Source: LSUCC0057 sp048549915 (lineage in GTDB: Bacteria > Pseudomonadota > Gammaproteobacteria > Pseudomonadales > Porticoccaceae). Taken from it: a stretch of DNA of 45,359 nucleotides. Below are positions 32,874 to 40,649 of this stretch, piece by piece. The first letter of the stretch is position 1. Every line of letters begins with the position of its first letter. Made by a program: the position numbers and the translations under genes. Location of the stretch: positions 1 through 45,359 of the forward strand of contig JBLYYE010000030.1 of the NCBI GenBank assembly GCA_048549915.1, written 5' to 3'. The notes beneath the pieces are model-generated. The model did no database searches and was not told the DNA's origin. It saw only the letters and a program-made list of their open reading frames with translations.

Positions 32874-33596
32874 GTGCAATTAAGCGCCCACTGCTATGCG
32901 TTGAATGCGTTGGGTGTTGTGCAGTATCTGCCGCGCGATAGCTGGAAAATTACAGTGGCTGCTAAAAGTGCAGCCGTTCGTCCCACTGCGGTGGCGGCGC
33001 CGGCGGCGGCTGAAGCGCTGCTGGCGCAGTTGGAGAGTGCGCCTGTAGCTGCAGCAGAGTCCAGCAAAAAAACGGTCAATTTCACCAAAGTGGCTCCCCT
33101 AGCCGCTGAGACAATAGCGGCTACTCCTGCGCAAACTCAGCCTCTCCAGCCCCTTAAGCTGGCACTCTGGCAGGCTGGTGAGGAGTGGTTGTTTATCGCC
33201 GACGTGAGCTCACAGCTGCCCACTAGTGCTGAGCAGAAGTTGCTCGCCAATATTGCCCGCGCATTGCATACATCGCCTCTGGCGGCGTTGGAATTGATAG
33301 AGTGGCCGCTGCCGGGTGCTGGTGTAGCACCTTGTGAAGATCCCTTTGGACATGAATTTTTGTCAGTCCTGTTTGATGCCCGCTTTCAGAGTCGCCTAAC
33401 ACAGAAAGTAGTCTGGCTGGCGAGTCGTGACGAAATCGATCTGGCCGCTGTTATCGGTCCACAGGCCGTGGCCAGTATGGCCGGTTTAGTACAGCTGCAG
33501 GTACCCAGTCTTCCCCGCCTGCTCGCTGATCCAGCCTTGAAAGCGCGCTGTTGGGAACGGTTGCGCCCGCACGTCTTGCCCCGCCAAAGTGGCTGA
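32874..33596 (+). CDS. holD: HolD-like protein, candidate DNA polymerase III subunit psi
   Basis: This 240-residue protein lies directly upstream of rimI and overlaps it by eight bases, the position of holD in E. coli. Weak but ordered similarity to E. coli HolD (137 residues) is visible. YALNALGVVQYLPR corresponds to QLQQLGITQWSLRR near the N terminus, IARALHTSPLAALEL to VLRALTVSPDQVLQL, and LPRLLADPALKARCWERL to ALTDLRANPTARAALWQQI near the C terminus. An Ala/Pro-rich insert (about 31-95) explains the greater length. Pseudomonads have a similarly enlarged, long-unrecognised psi in this position. Psi joins HolC to the clamp loader. The GTG start is three bases after leuA, with no ribosome site of its own. 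Confidence 0.65.
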   Translation: MQLSAHCYALNALGVVQYLPRDSWKITVAAKSAAVRPTAVAAPAAAEALLAQLESAPVAAAESSKKTVNFTKVAPLAAETIAATPAQTQPLQPLKLALWQAGEEWLFIADVSSQLPTSAEQKLLANIARALHTSPLAALELIEWPLPGAGVAPCEDPFGHEFLSVLFDARFQSRLTQKVVWLASRDEIDLAAVIGPQAVASMAGLVQLQVPSLPRLLADPALKARCWERLRPHVLPRQSG

Positions 33597-34071
33597 CAAT
33601 CAATCTCTGCCAGAGGGTTGGCAGTGGCGTCAGATGGGTGGCTGCGATATCGATGCTGCGCTTGATATTGAACAGCGTGTCTCCCCTGATCCTTGGCGGC
33701 GCTTTGCCTTTGAACAGAGTTTACAGAGCCACAGCGCACAAGTACTGGTTGCCCACCCCCAGCAGATTCAGGGTTTTTTACTCTGGAGTGTGATTGCCGA
33801 TCAAGCCGAGCTGCTCAATATTGCTTTGCACCCCAACCAGCAGGCTAAAGGCTATGGCAGGTTGCTGCTCGATCATTTAATCAGCCAGCTGCCCTCTGCT
33901 GTGGCGTCGCTTTTTTTAGAGGTGCGCGCCAGTAACTTTGCCGCCATTGGTCTCTACCAGAATTACGGTTTTAATCAAATCGGCGAGCGTCGCGGCTACT
34001 ATCGCGCCAGCAGCGACCCACTGACAGGGCGCGAAGATGCGCTGGTGATGGCGCTAGAGTTACTGAACTAA
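33589..34071 (+). CDS. rimI: Ribosomal protein alanine N-acetyltransferase RimI
   Basis: This GNAT acetyltransferase has 160 residues. In E. coli RimI acetylates the N-terminal alanine of ribosomal protein bS18 and may act on other proteins. Motif A, the acetyl-CoA pyrophosphate site, is LLNIALHPNQQAKGYGRLLL (QxxGxG/A). The C-terminal FLEVRASNFAAIGLYQNYGF and ERRGYYRASSDPLTGREDAL are typical of RimI. The GTG start overlaps the HolD-like gene by eight bases. Its likely substrate gene, rpsR, is also in this window. Confidence 0.93.
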   Translation: MADNQSLPEGWQWRQMGGCDIDAALDIEQRVSPDPWRRFAFEQSLQSHSAQVLVAHPQQIQGFLLWSVIADQAELLNIALHPNQQAKGYGRLLLDHLISQLPSAVASLFLEVRASNFAAIGLYQNYGFNQIGERRGYYRASSDPLTGREDALVMALELLN

Positions 34072-34151
34072 CCTGCCAACGGCTCGTGCTACACTCATTT
34101 AAAATGAACTTGTATTCACAGAGCACAACCATGTCCAAGCGAGGATTGTTA

Positions 34152-34376
34152 ATGAGTGAGCAGAATTTGCAAAAAGTACAGGACGCACCGAAAGCCGCGT
34201 TTCCATGGCGGTTGCTATGGCTGGATCTGCTCGGATCTCTGTTGGTGGCGGTGGGTTTTTTGCAGTTTATCGCCCAAGGTCTCTCAGCCATCGCATTAGC
34301 TCAAATGGTGTTAGGCTTTGCATTAATGGTTCCACTGATTCGCCATTTTCTTACACGCTCAAACCAGCGCAATTAA
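34152..34376 (+). CDS. Small two-helix membrane protein
   Basis: This is a 74-residue protein with a short charged N terminus and two hydrophobic helices (about 21-40 and 45-62), ending in a basic tail (RSNQRN). GAGGA placed seven bases before the ATG at 34152 sets the start; an in-frame ATG at 34131 is possible. The family is not recognised. It lies 16 bases before nfeD and may be cotranscribed with it. Confidence 0.6.
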   Translation: MSEQNLQKVQDAPKAAFPWRLLWLDLLGSLLVAVGFLQFIAQGLSAIALAQMVLGFALMVPLIRHFLTRSNQRN

Positions 34377-34392
34377 CACGAGGTTTTTATAT

Positions 34393-34842
34393 ATGCTCTA
34401 TTGGCATTGGTTAGTTTTAGGCATGTTGCTGGCAATGGCAGAGATTTTTCTGCCCAGTTTTACTTTTCTATGGTTTGGCGCAGGCGCATTCACTGTCGGT
34501 CTTGTGACGTGGCTGATGCCGCTGACACTGACAACACAGTTATGGCTCTGGGTGACTCTCTCGGTTGCCTTCACCGTGGCTTGGTTCAAGCTCTTAAAAC
34601 CGCTTATGGCAGACCACACTAAGGCGGGCTTGGGCCGTGAAACCGCTATTGGCGAAGTTGGCCAAGTGATCAAATTGCCGATATCAGAGGGGCGGGGTCG
34701 AGTGCGCTTTACCACGCCGTTACTTGGGGATGACGAGTGGGACTTTATTGTCGCCATTGATTCAGGTGCCCCCAAACTGGGTGATCGCGTTGTCGTCAAA
34801 GAGTTTTCCGGCAATACGCTAATAGTGGCGCTGCATTCTTAA
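34393..34842 (+). CDS. NfeD family protein
   Basis: This 149-residue membrane protein of the short NfeD class has no serine-protease domain. Two or three helices span about 3-70 (VLGMLLAMAEIFLPSF, then helices around WLWVTLSVAFTVAWF). A C-terminal OB-fold domain follows (about 85-147: TAIGEVGQVIKLPISEGRGR, GDRVVVKEFSGNTLIV). Short NfeD proteins are typically encoded beside an SPFH/stomatin partner, which follows here after 31 bases, and the pair is thought to act in membrane microdomains and quality control. Confidence 0.9.
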   Translation: MLYWHWLVLGMLLAMAEIFLPSFTFLWFGAGAFTVGLVTWLMPLTLTTQLWLWVTLSVAFTVAWFKLLKPLMADHTKAGLGRETAIGEVGQVIKLPISEGRGRVRFTTPLLGDDEWDFIVAIDSGAPKLGDRVVVKEFSGNTLIVALHS

Positions 34843-34873
34843 CTGCAATATCAATGCACTGTGAGGTGAGTAT

Positions 34874-35725
34874 ATGGACGGTTTAATTGTTGTTTTAGCG
34901 GTAATCGTACTGGCGTTAGTCACCCTTTTGAAAGGGGTGAGATTGGTGCCGCAGGGTTCTAAGTGGGTTGTACAGCGGCTCGGCAAGTATTACACCACGC
35001 TCGGTCCAGGGCTCAACATCATTATTCCGTATATTGATAATGTCGCCTACAAAGTGACCAGCAAAGATATAGTCTTGGATATCCCCTCACAGGAGGTGAT
35101 TACCTTGGACAACGTGGTGATCATTGCCAATGCGGTCGCCTACATCAATATTATCTCGCCAGAGAAAGCTGTATACGGGGTGGAGGATTACGAGCTGGCC
35201 ATTCGTACTTTGGTGCAGACTTCACTGCGTTCGATTGTTGGCGAGATGGCGCTGGATTCTGCGCTCTCCTCGCGAGACAAAATTAAAGCTCAGCTCAAGC
35301 AGACCATCTCGGACGATATCTCCGATTGGGGTATCACCCTTAAGACTGTTGAGATTCAAGATATTAATCCTTCGCCTACCATGCAATCGGCCATGGAAGA
35401 GCAGGCTGCTGCAGAGCGCGCTCGACGCGCCACAGTAACGCGTGCCGACGGGGATAAAACTGCCGCTATCTTGCAGGCAGAAGGGCGACTTGAAGCATCT
35501 CGCCGCGATGCGGAGGCCAAAGTTGTTTTGGCAGAAGCCACTAAAGAGGCGCTCGAAAAGGTCAGTGCGGCGATTCAAGACAAAGAGCTACCAGCGACAT
35601 TTTTACTCGGTGAGCGCTATGTGGAGTCGATGAAAGCGATGGCAGAGTCAGATAATAGCAAGCTGGTAGTGCTGCCAGCCGACTTGCCCGCAGCGGTGCG
35701 AGGGCTGATGGGGGCGAGTCGCTAG
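34874..35725 (+). CDS. SPFH/band 7 protein (stomatin/QmcA-like)
   Basis: This 283-residue protein has an N-terminal membrane anchor (about 3-20, LIVVLAVIVLALVTLL), the SPFH domain (about 22-185) and a charged helical coiled-coil region (about 175-240, rich in Ala/Glu/Arg). SPFH blocks are VPQGSKWVVQRLGKY, PGLNIIIPYIDNVAYKV and the two stretches LDNVVIIANAVAYINI and IRTLVQTSLRSIVGEM. It resembles the paraslipin/QmcA group, which forms oligomeric cages in the inner membrane and partners with NfeD. It ends an operon with nfeD, followed by a terminator. Confidence 0.93.
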   Translation: MDGLIVVLAVIVLALVTLLKGVRLVPQGSKWVVQRLGKYYTTLGPGLNIIIPYIDNVAYKVTSKDIVLDIPSQEVITLDNVVIIANAVAYINIISPEKAVYGVEDYELAIRTLVQTSLRSIVGEMALDSALSSRDKIKAQLKQTISDDISDWGITLKTVEIQDINPSPTMQSAMEEQAAAERARRATVTRADGDKTAAILQAEGRLEASRRDAEAKVVLAEATKEALEKVSAAIQDKELPATFLLGERYVESMKAMAESDNSKLVVLPADLPAAVRGLMGASR

Positions 35726-35774
35726 CATTTATCGTTACGGCTATTTTTTTCGTCATCTAATTAATAATATTTTC

Positions 35775-35809
35775 AAGGCCAGCTACTTTTGTAGCTGGCC
35801 TTCTTTTTT
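35775..35809 (+). terminator. Terminator after the SPFH gene
   Basis: AAGGCCAGCTAC (35775-35786), loop TTTT and GTAGCTGGCCTT (35791-35802) form a perfect 12-bp stem, followed by CTTTTTT. This is a strong intrinsic terminator. Confidence 0.95.
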
Positions 35810-35946
35810 GTCCATCACAAAAACCATTTCAGCGCGAAATTTCAATGATGACCGTCTGGTCCTATTGATTGCGCCTCTGAATTTTATTTAGAACTCAAAA
35901 TAGTGTAGACTCCGCACCTCAATTATTGATTAGAGGTGTAAGTATC

Positions 35947-38481
35947 GTGTTTTCTCGAACTAAAATGTTCACTGGCGTAGTTGCCGCCACATCCGCTCTC
36001 GCCACCGGTTTCGCCGGCGCAGCGATCGAAGAGGTTGTTGTCACCGCGACCAAACGCGCAGAATCAACACAAGACATCCCTGTTGCCGTTTCAGCCGTCA
36101 CCGAACAGGCTTTAGAGCAGTTGGGTATCAGCAATTTTGAAGACTATCTTCTGCAGCTGCCCGGCGTGACCGCCGGCGGTAGCGGCCCTGGCCAAAACAC
36201 CATCTATATCCGCGGTGTAGCCTCAACGACTCCCAACTTGACCACCGCTGGTGTCGCCGGCTTGGCCCCTAACGTAGCGCTCTACCTTGACGAGCAGCCG
36301 CTGGCACAACCCGGCCGCAACTTGGATGTGTACGCCGCCGATTTGAATCGTGTCGAGGTTTTGTCAGGTCCGCAGGGTACCCTGTTTGGCGCCAGCTCAC
36401 AGGCGGGCACGGTGCGTCTGATTACTAATAAACCCGACCACAGTGGTAGCTACGCGAAAATTAAGACCTCTTTCTCAACGACCGCATATGGCAGTGACAG
36501 CAACAGTGGCGAATTGATGTTTAACCTTGCCGCCACCGACAGCGTAGCGATTCGCGGTGTTATCTACCGCGATCACAAAGGCGGTTATATCGACAATGTA
36601 GAGGGCACTCGTACACTCGAAGACAGTGCGTTTTACCGTCCTGAGGGTGCGGAACGCGCTAATGGTGTTCCAGTTAGCTCAGCTCGAGCAGGATTCCAGT
36701 CAGTAGCTTATGCGAGGGGAGACTTGGATGACGTAACTTTTGAAGAGGCTAATAATGCCGATTTGGTAAAAGATGATATCAACGACTCAACCTATCAAGG
36801 TGGGCGTATAGCAGTTGCTGTTGATTTGTCAGAAAATTTTGATTTGCTTGTGGCAGCTGCGACTCAGGATGTCGATGCCGATGGCTTGTTTTATGCAGAC
36901 CCTAACCTGGGTGATTTAGAGGTTGAGCAATATGTCGATAGTAAACTAGAAGATACCTTCGATAATTTAAGCTGGACTCTCACGGGCCGTTGGGGTGAGT
37001 TGGAGGCCGTCTATACCGGTGCCTATACTTCAAGAGAAACTGAACAGCGTGTAGATTACGCCGACTACCTTTTTGTGGGCCAATACCTGCCCTATTATAT
37101 TTGTGACGGTACTGTCGCAAGACCCGGTGCCTGGGGAGAAGAGGGCGATCTGCCATCAGGTACATGTCAGGCACCAATCCTATATGTAGATAGTTATACC
37201 GATACTACAATTCAAACACATGAATTCAGACTCTCTGGAGAGTTAGGCGAATCTACTCTTTTCACAATCGGCGCCTTTTATAGTGATCTAGAGTTGGAAG
37301 AGCGGGGTGATTTTACCTACCCTGGATCGATTGATGTTGTGATGGGGGATGATGTTGGTTTTGCACCAAACTATCCATTCGCTACAGGATTCATCTCTGA
37401 GCCTGGCCCATTCCCAGAAGGTGTTATGTTTCGTAACGACGTTCAGCGTACTGATGAGCAGACAGGTCTGTTTGGAGAGATAACACTCGAACTTAGTGAT
37501 GAGTGGGCGCTTATTCTTGGCGGCCGCTATTACGATATTGAAGTGGATTTCGAAGGTAGTGCTAATGCGAGCTGGGGCAATTGGGGTAGTGAGTCTTCAG
37601 ACGTCAATGTTGGTGGTACCGACATATCCCTCATTTACAGCGGTGATTATGTTGTCAATGACTTTAATGCCCCAGATGTTGCCGAGGCTAAAGGCTCAAT
37701 TTTCAAGCTGACCGCCAACTGGACGCCAAACAGTGACTCACTGTTTTATGCGACTCTCTCAGAAGGGTTCCGCCCTGGCTTGCTTAACCGTCCTGGTGGT
37801 AAGCAGAACAGCGCCGGCACATTTACTGTGCCGTTTGAACTGGATACCGATGACGTCATGAACTACGAGCTGGGTTGGAAGACCGATTTGGCTGATGGTC
37901 AGCTGCGCTTCAACGGCAGTCTGTTTATGGTGGAAATCGAGAAGCTGCAGACCACTATTTTTGATCCCAGCATCACAAACTTGTTCTTCTCGGACAACGC
38001 AGCTGACGCCGAGGTGAAAGGTTTAGAGGCAGACTTCATCTATGCTCCTAACGCTGTTGCTGGATTGACGATTAGCGGTGCTTTCTCTCTGCTTGACAGT
38101 GAGATCACCAAGGTGTTGACCCCCACCAACGATGTTGTCAAAGGTGATGAGCTGGCCTTCGCGCCAGAGCTGCAAGCCAACTTGCAAGCTCGTTACGAGT
38201 GGTCGCTACAGGGCGGTGTCATGGCACACGTGATGTCACATATGGCTCACTCGGCTGAGTCTTACAGCGATATCATTACCATTAACCGCGATCGTATCGA
38301 CAGCTGGACAATGTTTGGTCTGACTGCCGGTGTCACCAGCGAAGAGTGGAGTGCTGAGTTGTTCGTAGACAATCTGACTGATGAGCGCGCCGAGGTGGCC
38401 CGCAATTTTGTCAACGATGTCGAGCGCGTCTCTTACGCTCGCCCACGCACGATGGGTGTACGCCTCACTTACAGCTTCTAA
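35947..38481 (+). CDS. TonB-dependent outer-membrane receptor
   Basis: This 844-residue receptor drives TonB-powered uptake across the outer membrane. A signal peptide (about 1-25, ending GFAGA) is followed by the TonB box IEEVVVTATKR (27-37). The plug domain covers about 40-155, including VAVSAVTEQALEQLG, NTIYIRGVAS, LNRVEVLSGPQGTLFGASS and AGTVRLITNKP. The 22-strand barrel ends in the aromatic residue of RLTYSF, as needed for barrel assembly. GTG at 35947 follows GAGGTG; a TTG at 35926 is less likely. The substrate is unknown; this plug type is common in marine receptors for sugars or other organic ligands. The middle third (about residues 250-450) has clearly lower GC than the ends. The gene is closed by its own terminator. 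Confidence 0.95.
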   Translation: MFSRTKMFTGVVAATSALATGFAGAAIEEVVVTATKRAESTQDIPVAVSAVTEQALEQLGISNFEDYLLQLPGVTAGGSGPGQNTIYIRGVASTTPNLTTAGVAGLAPNVALYLDEQPLAQPGRNLDVYAADLNRVEVLSGPQGTLFGASSQAGTVRLITNKPDHSGSYAKIKTSFSTTAYGSDSNSGELMFNLAATDSVAIRGVIYRDHKGGYIDNVEGTRTLEDSAFYRPEGAERANGVPVSSARAGFQSVAYARGDLDDVTFEEANNADLVKDDINDSTYQGGRIAVAVDLSENFDLLVAAATQDVDADGLFYADPNLGDLEVEQYVDSKLEDTFDNLSWTLTGRWGELEAVYTGAYTSRETEQRVDYADYLFVGQYLPYYICDGTVARPGAWGEEGDLPSGTCQAPILYVDSYTDTTIQTHEFRLSGELGESTLFTIGAFYSDLELEERGDFTYPGSIDVVMGDDVGFAPNYPFATGFISEPGPFPEGVMFRNDVQRTDEQTGLFGEITLELSDEWALILGGRYYDIEVDFEGSANASWGNWGSESSDVNVGGTDISLIYSGDYVVNDFNAPDVAEAKGSIFKLTANWTPNSDSLFYATLSEGFRPGLLNRPGGKQNSAGTFTVPFELDTDDVMNYELGWKTDLADGQLRFNGSLFMVEIEKLQTTIFDPSITNLFFSDNAADAEVKGLEADFIYAPNAVAGLTISGAFSLLDSEITKVLTPTNDVVKGDELAFAPELQANLQARYEWSLQGGVMAHVMSHMAHSAESYSDIITINRDRIDSWTMFGLTAGVTSEEWSAELFVDNLTDERAEVARNFVNDVERVSYARPRTMGVRLTYSF

Positions 38482-38503
38482 ATAGCTGTAGAGTAACTAA
38501 AAG

Positions 38504-38529
38504 TGCCCCTCTTTTAGAGGGGCATTTTT
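38504..38529 (+). terminator. Terminator after the TonB receptor gene
   Basis: TGCCCCTCT (38504-38512) pairs with AGAGGGGCA (38516-38524) around a three-base loop, followed by TTTTT. The A run before the stem would let it also work on the other strand. Confidence 0.92.
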
Positions 38530-38585
38530 GGTTTTAGGGTATGGCTACAAAGCAGACAGATTATGGTTTTGTCAGACGTCAATAA

Positions 38586-40640
38586 ATGGCAAAATCACTC
38601 CCCAATGAAATCACGCTAGGAGCTCAATTGAGCGATTCAACGGCACCGTTAAATTTAGCAGAGCTACAAGGATTAATGCGCGAGAAGCGCTTTGATGAAG
38701 CGCTCTCTGCGGTGAGCTCTAGGTTAGCAGCTGACCCTACCGATACCGATGCGCTCTATTTAGCCGCTGCAGCTTCCCGGTATTTGCTAAATTTTTCTAC
38801 GGCACAACAATACCTTGATCGCTTGCGTACACTCCAGCCGCAACAGGGCCGAGCACTGCAAGAGCAGGGGCACCTGTGTCGAGATCGCGGTGACAGCGAT
38901 GCTGCCCTCGGTTACTACGGCCAAGCCGTGCGGGCTAACCCCGCACTGTTAGCCAGTTGGCAGGGGCAACAGCGCTTACTTATCGAGCGGGGTGATCTGC
39001 ACCAAGCTGAGCAGATAGCTCGCCAAATTGAGCATCTCAAGAAGTTACCGCCCGCTTTAGTCGCCGCTACCGATCTGATCGCCCAAGGCAAGCTAGTGGT
39101 GGCCGAACAGCGTGTGCGCGAATTTTTAAAAGTACACCCTCACCAAGTGGAAGCGATGCGGTTGTTGGCGGATATCGGTGTGCGGCTAGGTGTCTTAGAT
39201 GATGCAGAATTTTTGCTCGAGAGTGCAGTTCAACTGGCGCCTGATAATTTACAACTGCGCGTCGACTACCTGCAAACACTGCGCAAACGTCAAAAGTTTG
39301 CACAGGCATTGGTGGAGGCGCGCTATCTGTTGGAGCAGCAGCCCAGCAACCCACAGTTTAGATCGCTGTGCGCTATCGAACTGATGCAGACTGGAGATTA
39401 TCCGCAAGCTGTAGAATTGCTCGATCAAGTTTTACAACAACTCCCAGAAGAGCCGGTAACACTCACTACGCGCGGCCATGCCCTTAAAACAGCGGGTACT
39501 ACCGACGAAGCCATTGACTCTTACCAGCGCGCAACGCTGGCCAACCCTCGCCACGGCGAAGCTTGGTACGCATTGGCTAACCTTAAAACCTATAGGTTTA
39601 ATACCCAGCAGTTGGCACAGATGGCAGAGTTAGTGGCCGACGAATCACTGCCGCCGGCTGATCGCGTTCATCTCTATTTTGCACTGGGTAAAGGTTATGA
39701 AGACAGTGGCGATTATGCGCGTTCGTTTGAGTGCTACGCCCAAGGCAACGGATTAAAAAAGGCGCAGAGCCGTTACAGTGCCCAGAGCATGAGCGAAGAG
39801 TTAGCAGCGCAGCGCGCTATCTGTACACCACAATGGCGAGCAGAGCAGGGTGAAGGAGGTTGCTCGGCAGCTGATCCGATCTTTATTGTCGGCTTGCCGC
39901 GCGCTGGCTCCACGCTGTTAGAGCAGATACTCTCTTCGCACAGCCAAGTCGATGGCACCTTAGAGTTACCCAATATTTTAGCGCTGGCACAGCGATTGCG
40001 TCGCGGCAAAAAGTTAGACGGCCACAGTTACTACCCGGCGGTGTTGCAAACTCTAAGCACCCAGCAGCGCTTAGAGTTTGGCGAGCAGTTTATTGCCGAC
40101 ACCCAAATCCACCGCAGCGGCGCGCCTTTTTTTATCGACAAGATGCCGAATAATTTTCGCCATATCGGTCTGATAAAATCGATCCTTCCCAACGCGAAAA
40201 TTATCGATGCGCGCCGAGCGCCCCTCGATTGCTGTTTTAGCGGTTTCAAGCAGCTGTTTGCTGAAGGGCAAGAATTTACCTACGATCTGGCCGATGTTGG
40301 CCGCTACTACCGCGACTATGTCGAGCTTATGGCGCATTGGCAGCAGGTCTATCCCGGTGAGATATTGCATGTTCAGTACGAAGAAGTTGTCGACGATATC
40401 GAGACTCAAGTGCGCCGAATTTTAGATTACTGTGGCTTGCCATTTGAGCAAAACTGTATTGATTTTCATACTAATCGTCGCGCGGTGCGCACGGCGAGTT
40501 CTGAGCAAGTTCGTCAGCCCCTAAATCGCGCTGGTCTCGACCAATGGCAGCATTATTCGCAGTGGCTAGAGCCCTTATACAGGGCGCTAGGCGAGCCATT
40601 GCTGCCGAGCGAGATCGCCACTAAATTAACAGAACATTAG
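38586..40640 (+). CDS. Tetratricopeptide-repeat sulfotransferase
   Basis: This 684-residue protein has two parts. Residues about 20-400 hold a run of TPR-like helix pairs (for example EKRFDEALSAVSSRLAADP, GDSDAALGYYGQAVRANP, TTDEAIDSYQRATLANP). Residues about 430-665 are a sulfotransferase domain. The 5'-phosphosulfate loop is FIVGLPRAGSTLLEQIL (about 432-448). The 3'-phosphate motif is NAKIIDARRAPLDCCFSGF (about 535-553). It would transfer sulfate from PAPS to a hydroxyl or tyrosine of an unknown acceptor, and TPRs usually bind a protein partner. No signal peptide or membrane helix is seen, so it is probably cytoplasmic. It follows the receptor gene (separate terminator) and precedes the BCCT gene by nine bases. 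Confidence 0.93.
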   Translation: MAKSLPNEITLGAQLSDSTAPLNLAELQGLMREKRFDEALSAVSSRLAADPTDTDALYLAAAASRYLLNFSTAQQYLDRLRTLQPQQGRALQEQGHLCRDRGDSDAALGYYGQAVRANPALLASWQGQQRLLIERGDLHQAEQIARQIEHLKKLPPALVAATDLIAQGKLVVAEQRVREFLKVHPHQVEAMRLLADIGVRLGVLDDAEFLLESAVQLAPDNLQLRVDYLQTLRKRQKFAQALVEARYLLEQQPSNPQFRSLCAIELMQTGDYPQAVELLDQVLQQLPEEPVTLTTRGHALKTAGTTDEAIDSYQRATLANPRHGEAWYALANLKTYRFNTQQLAQMAELVADESLPPADRVHLYFALGKGYEDSGDYARSFECYAQGNGLKKAQSRYSAQSMSEELAAQRAICTPQWRAEQGEGGCSAADPIFIVGLPRAGSTLLEQILSSHSQVDGTLELPNILALAQRLRRGKKLDGHSYYPAVLQTLSTQQRLEFGEQFIADTQIHRSGAPFFIDKMPNNFRHIGLIKSILPNAKIIDARRAPLDCCFSGFKQLFAEGQEFTYDLADVGRYYRDYVELMAHWQQVYPGEILHVQYEEVVDDIETQVRRILDYCGLPFEQNCIDFHTNRRAVRTASSEQVRQPLNRAGLDQWQHYSQWLEPLYRALGEPLLPSEIATKLTEH

Positions 40641-40649
40641 GAACGCCCC

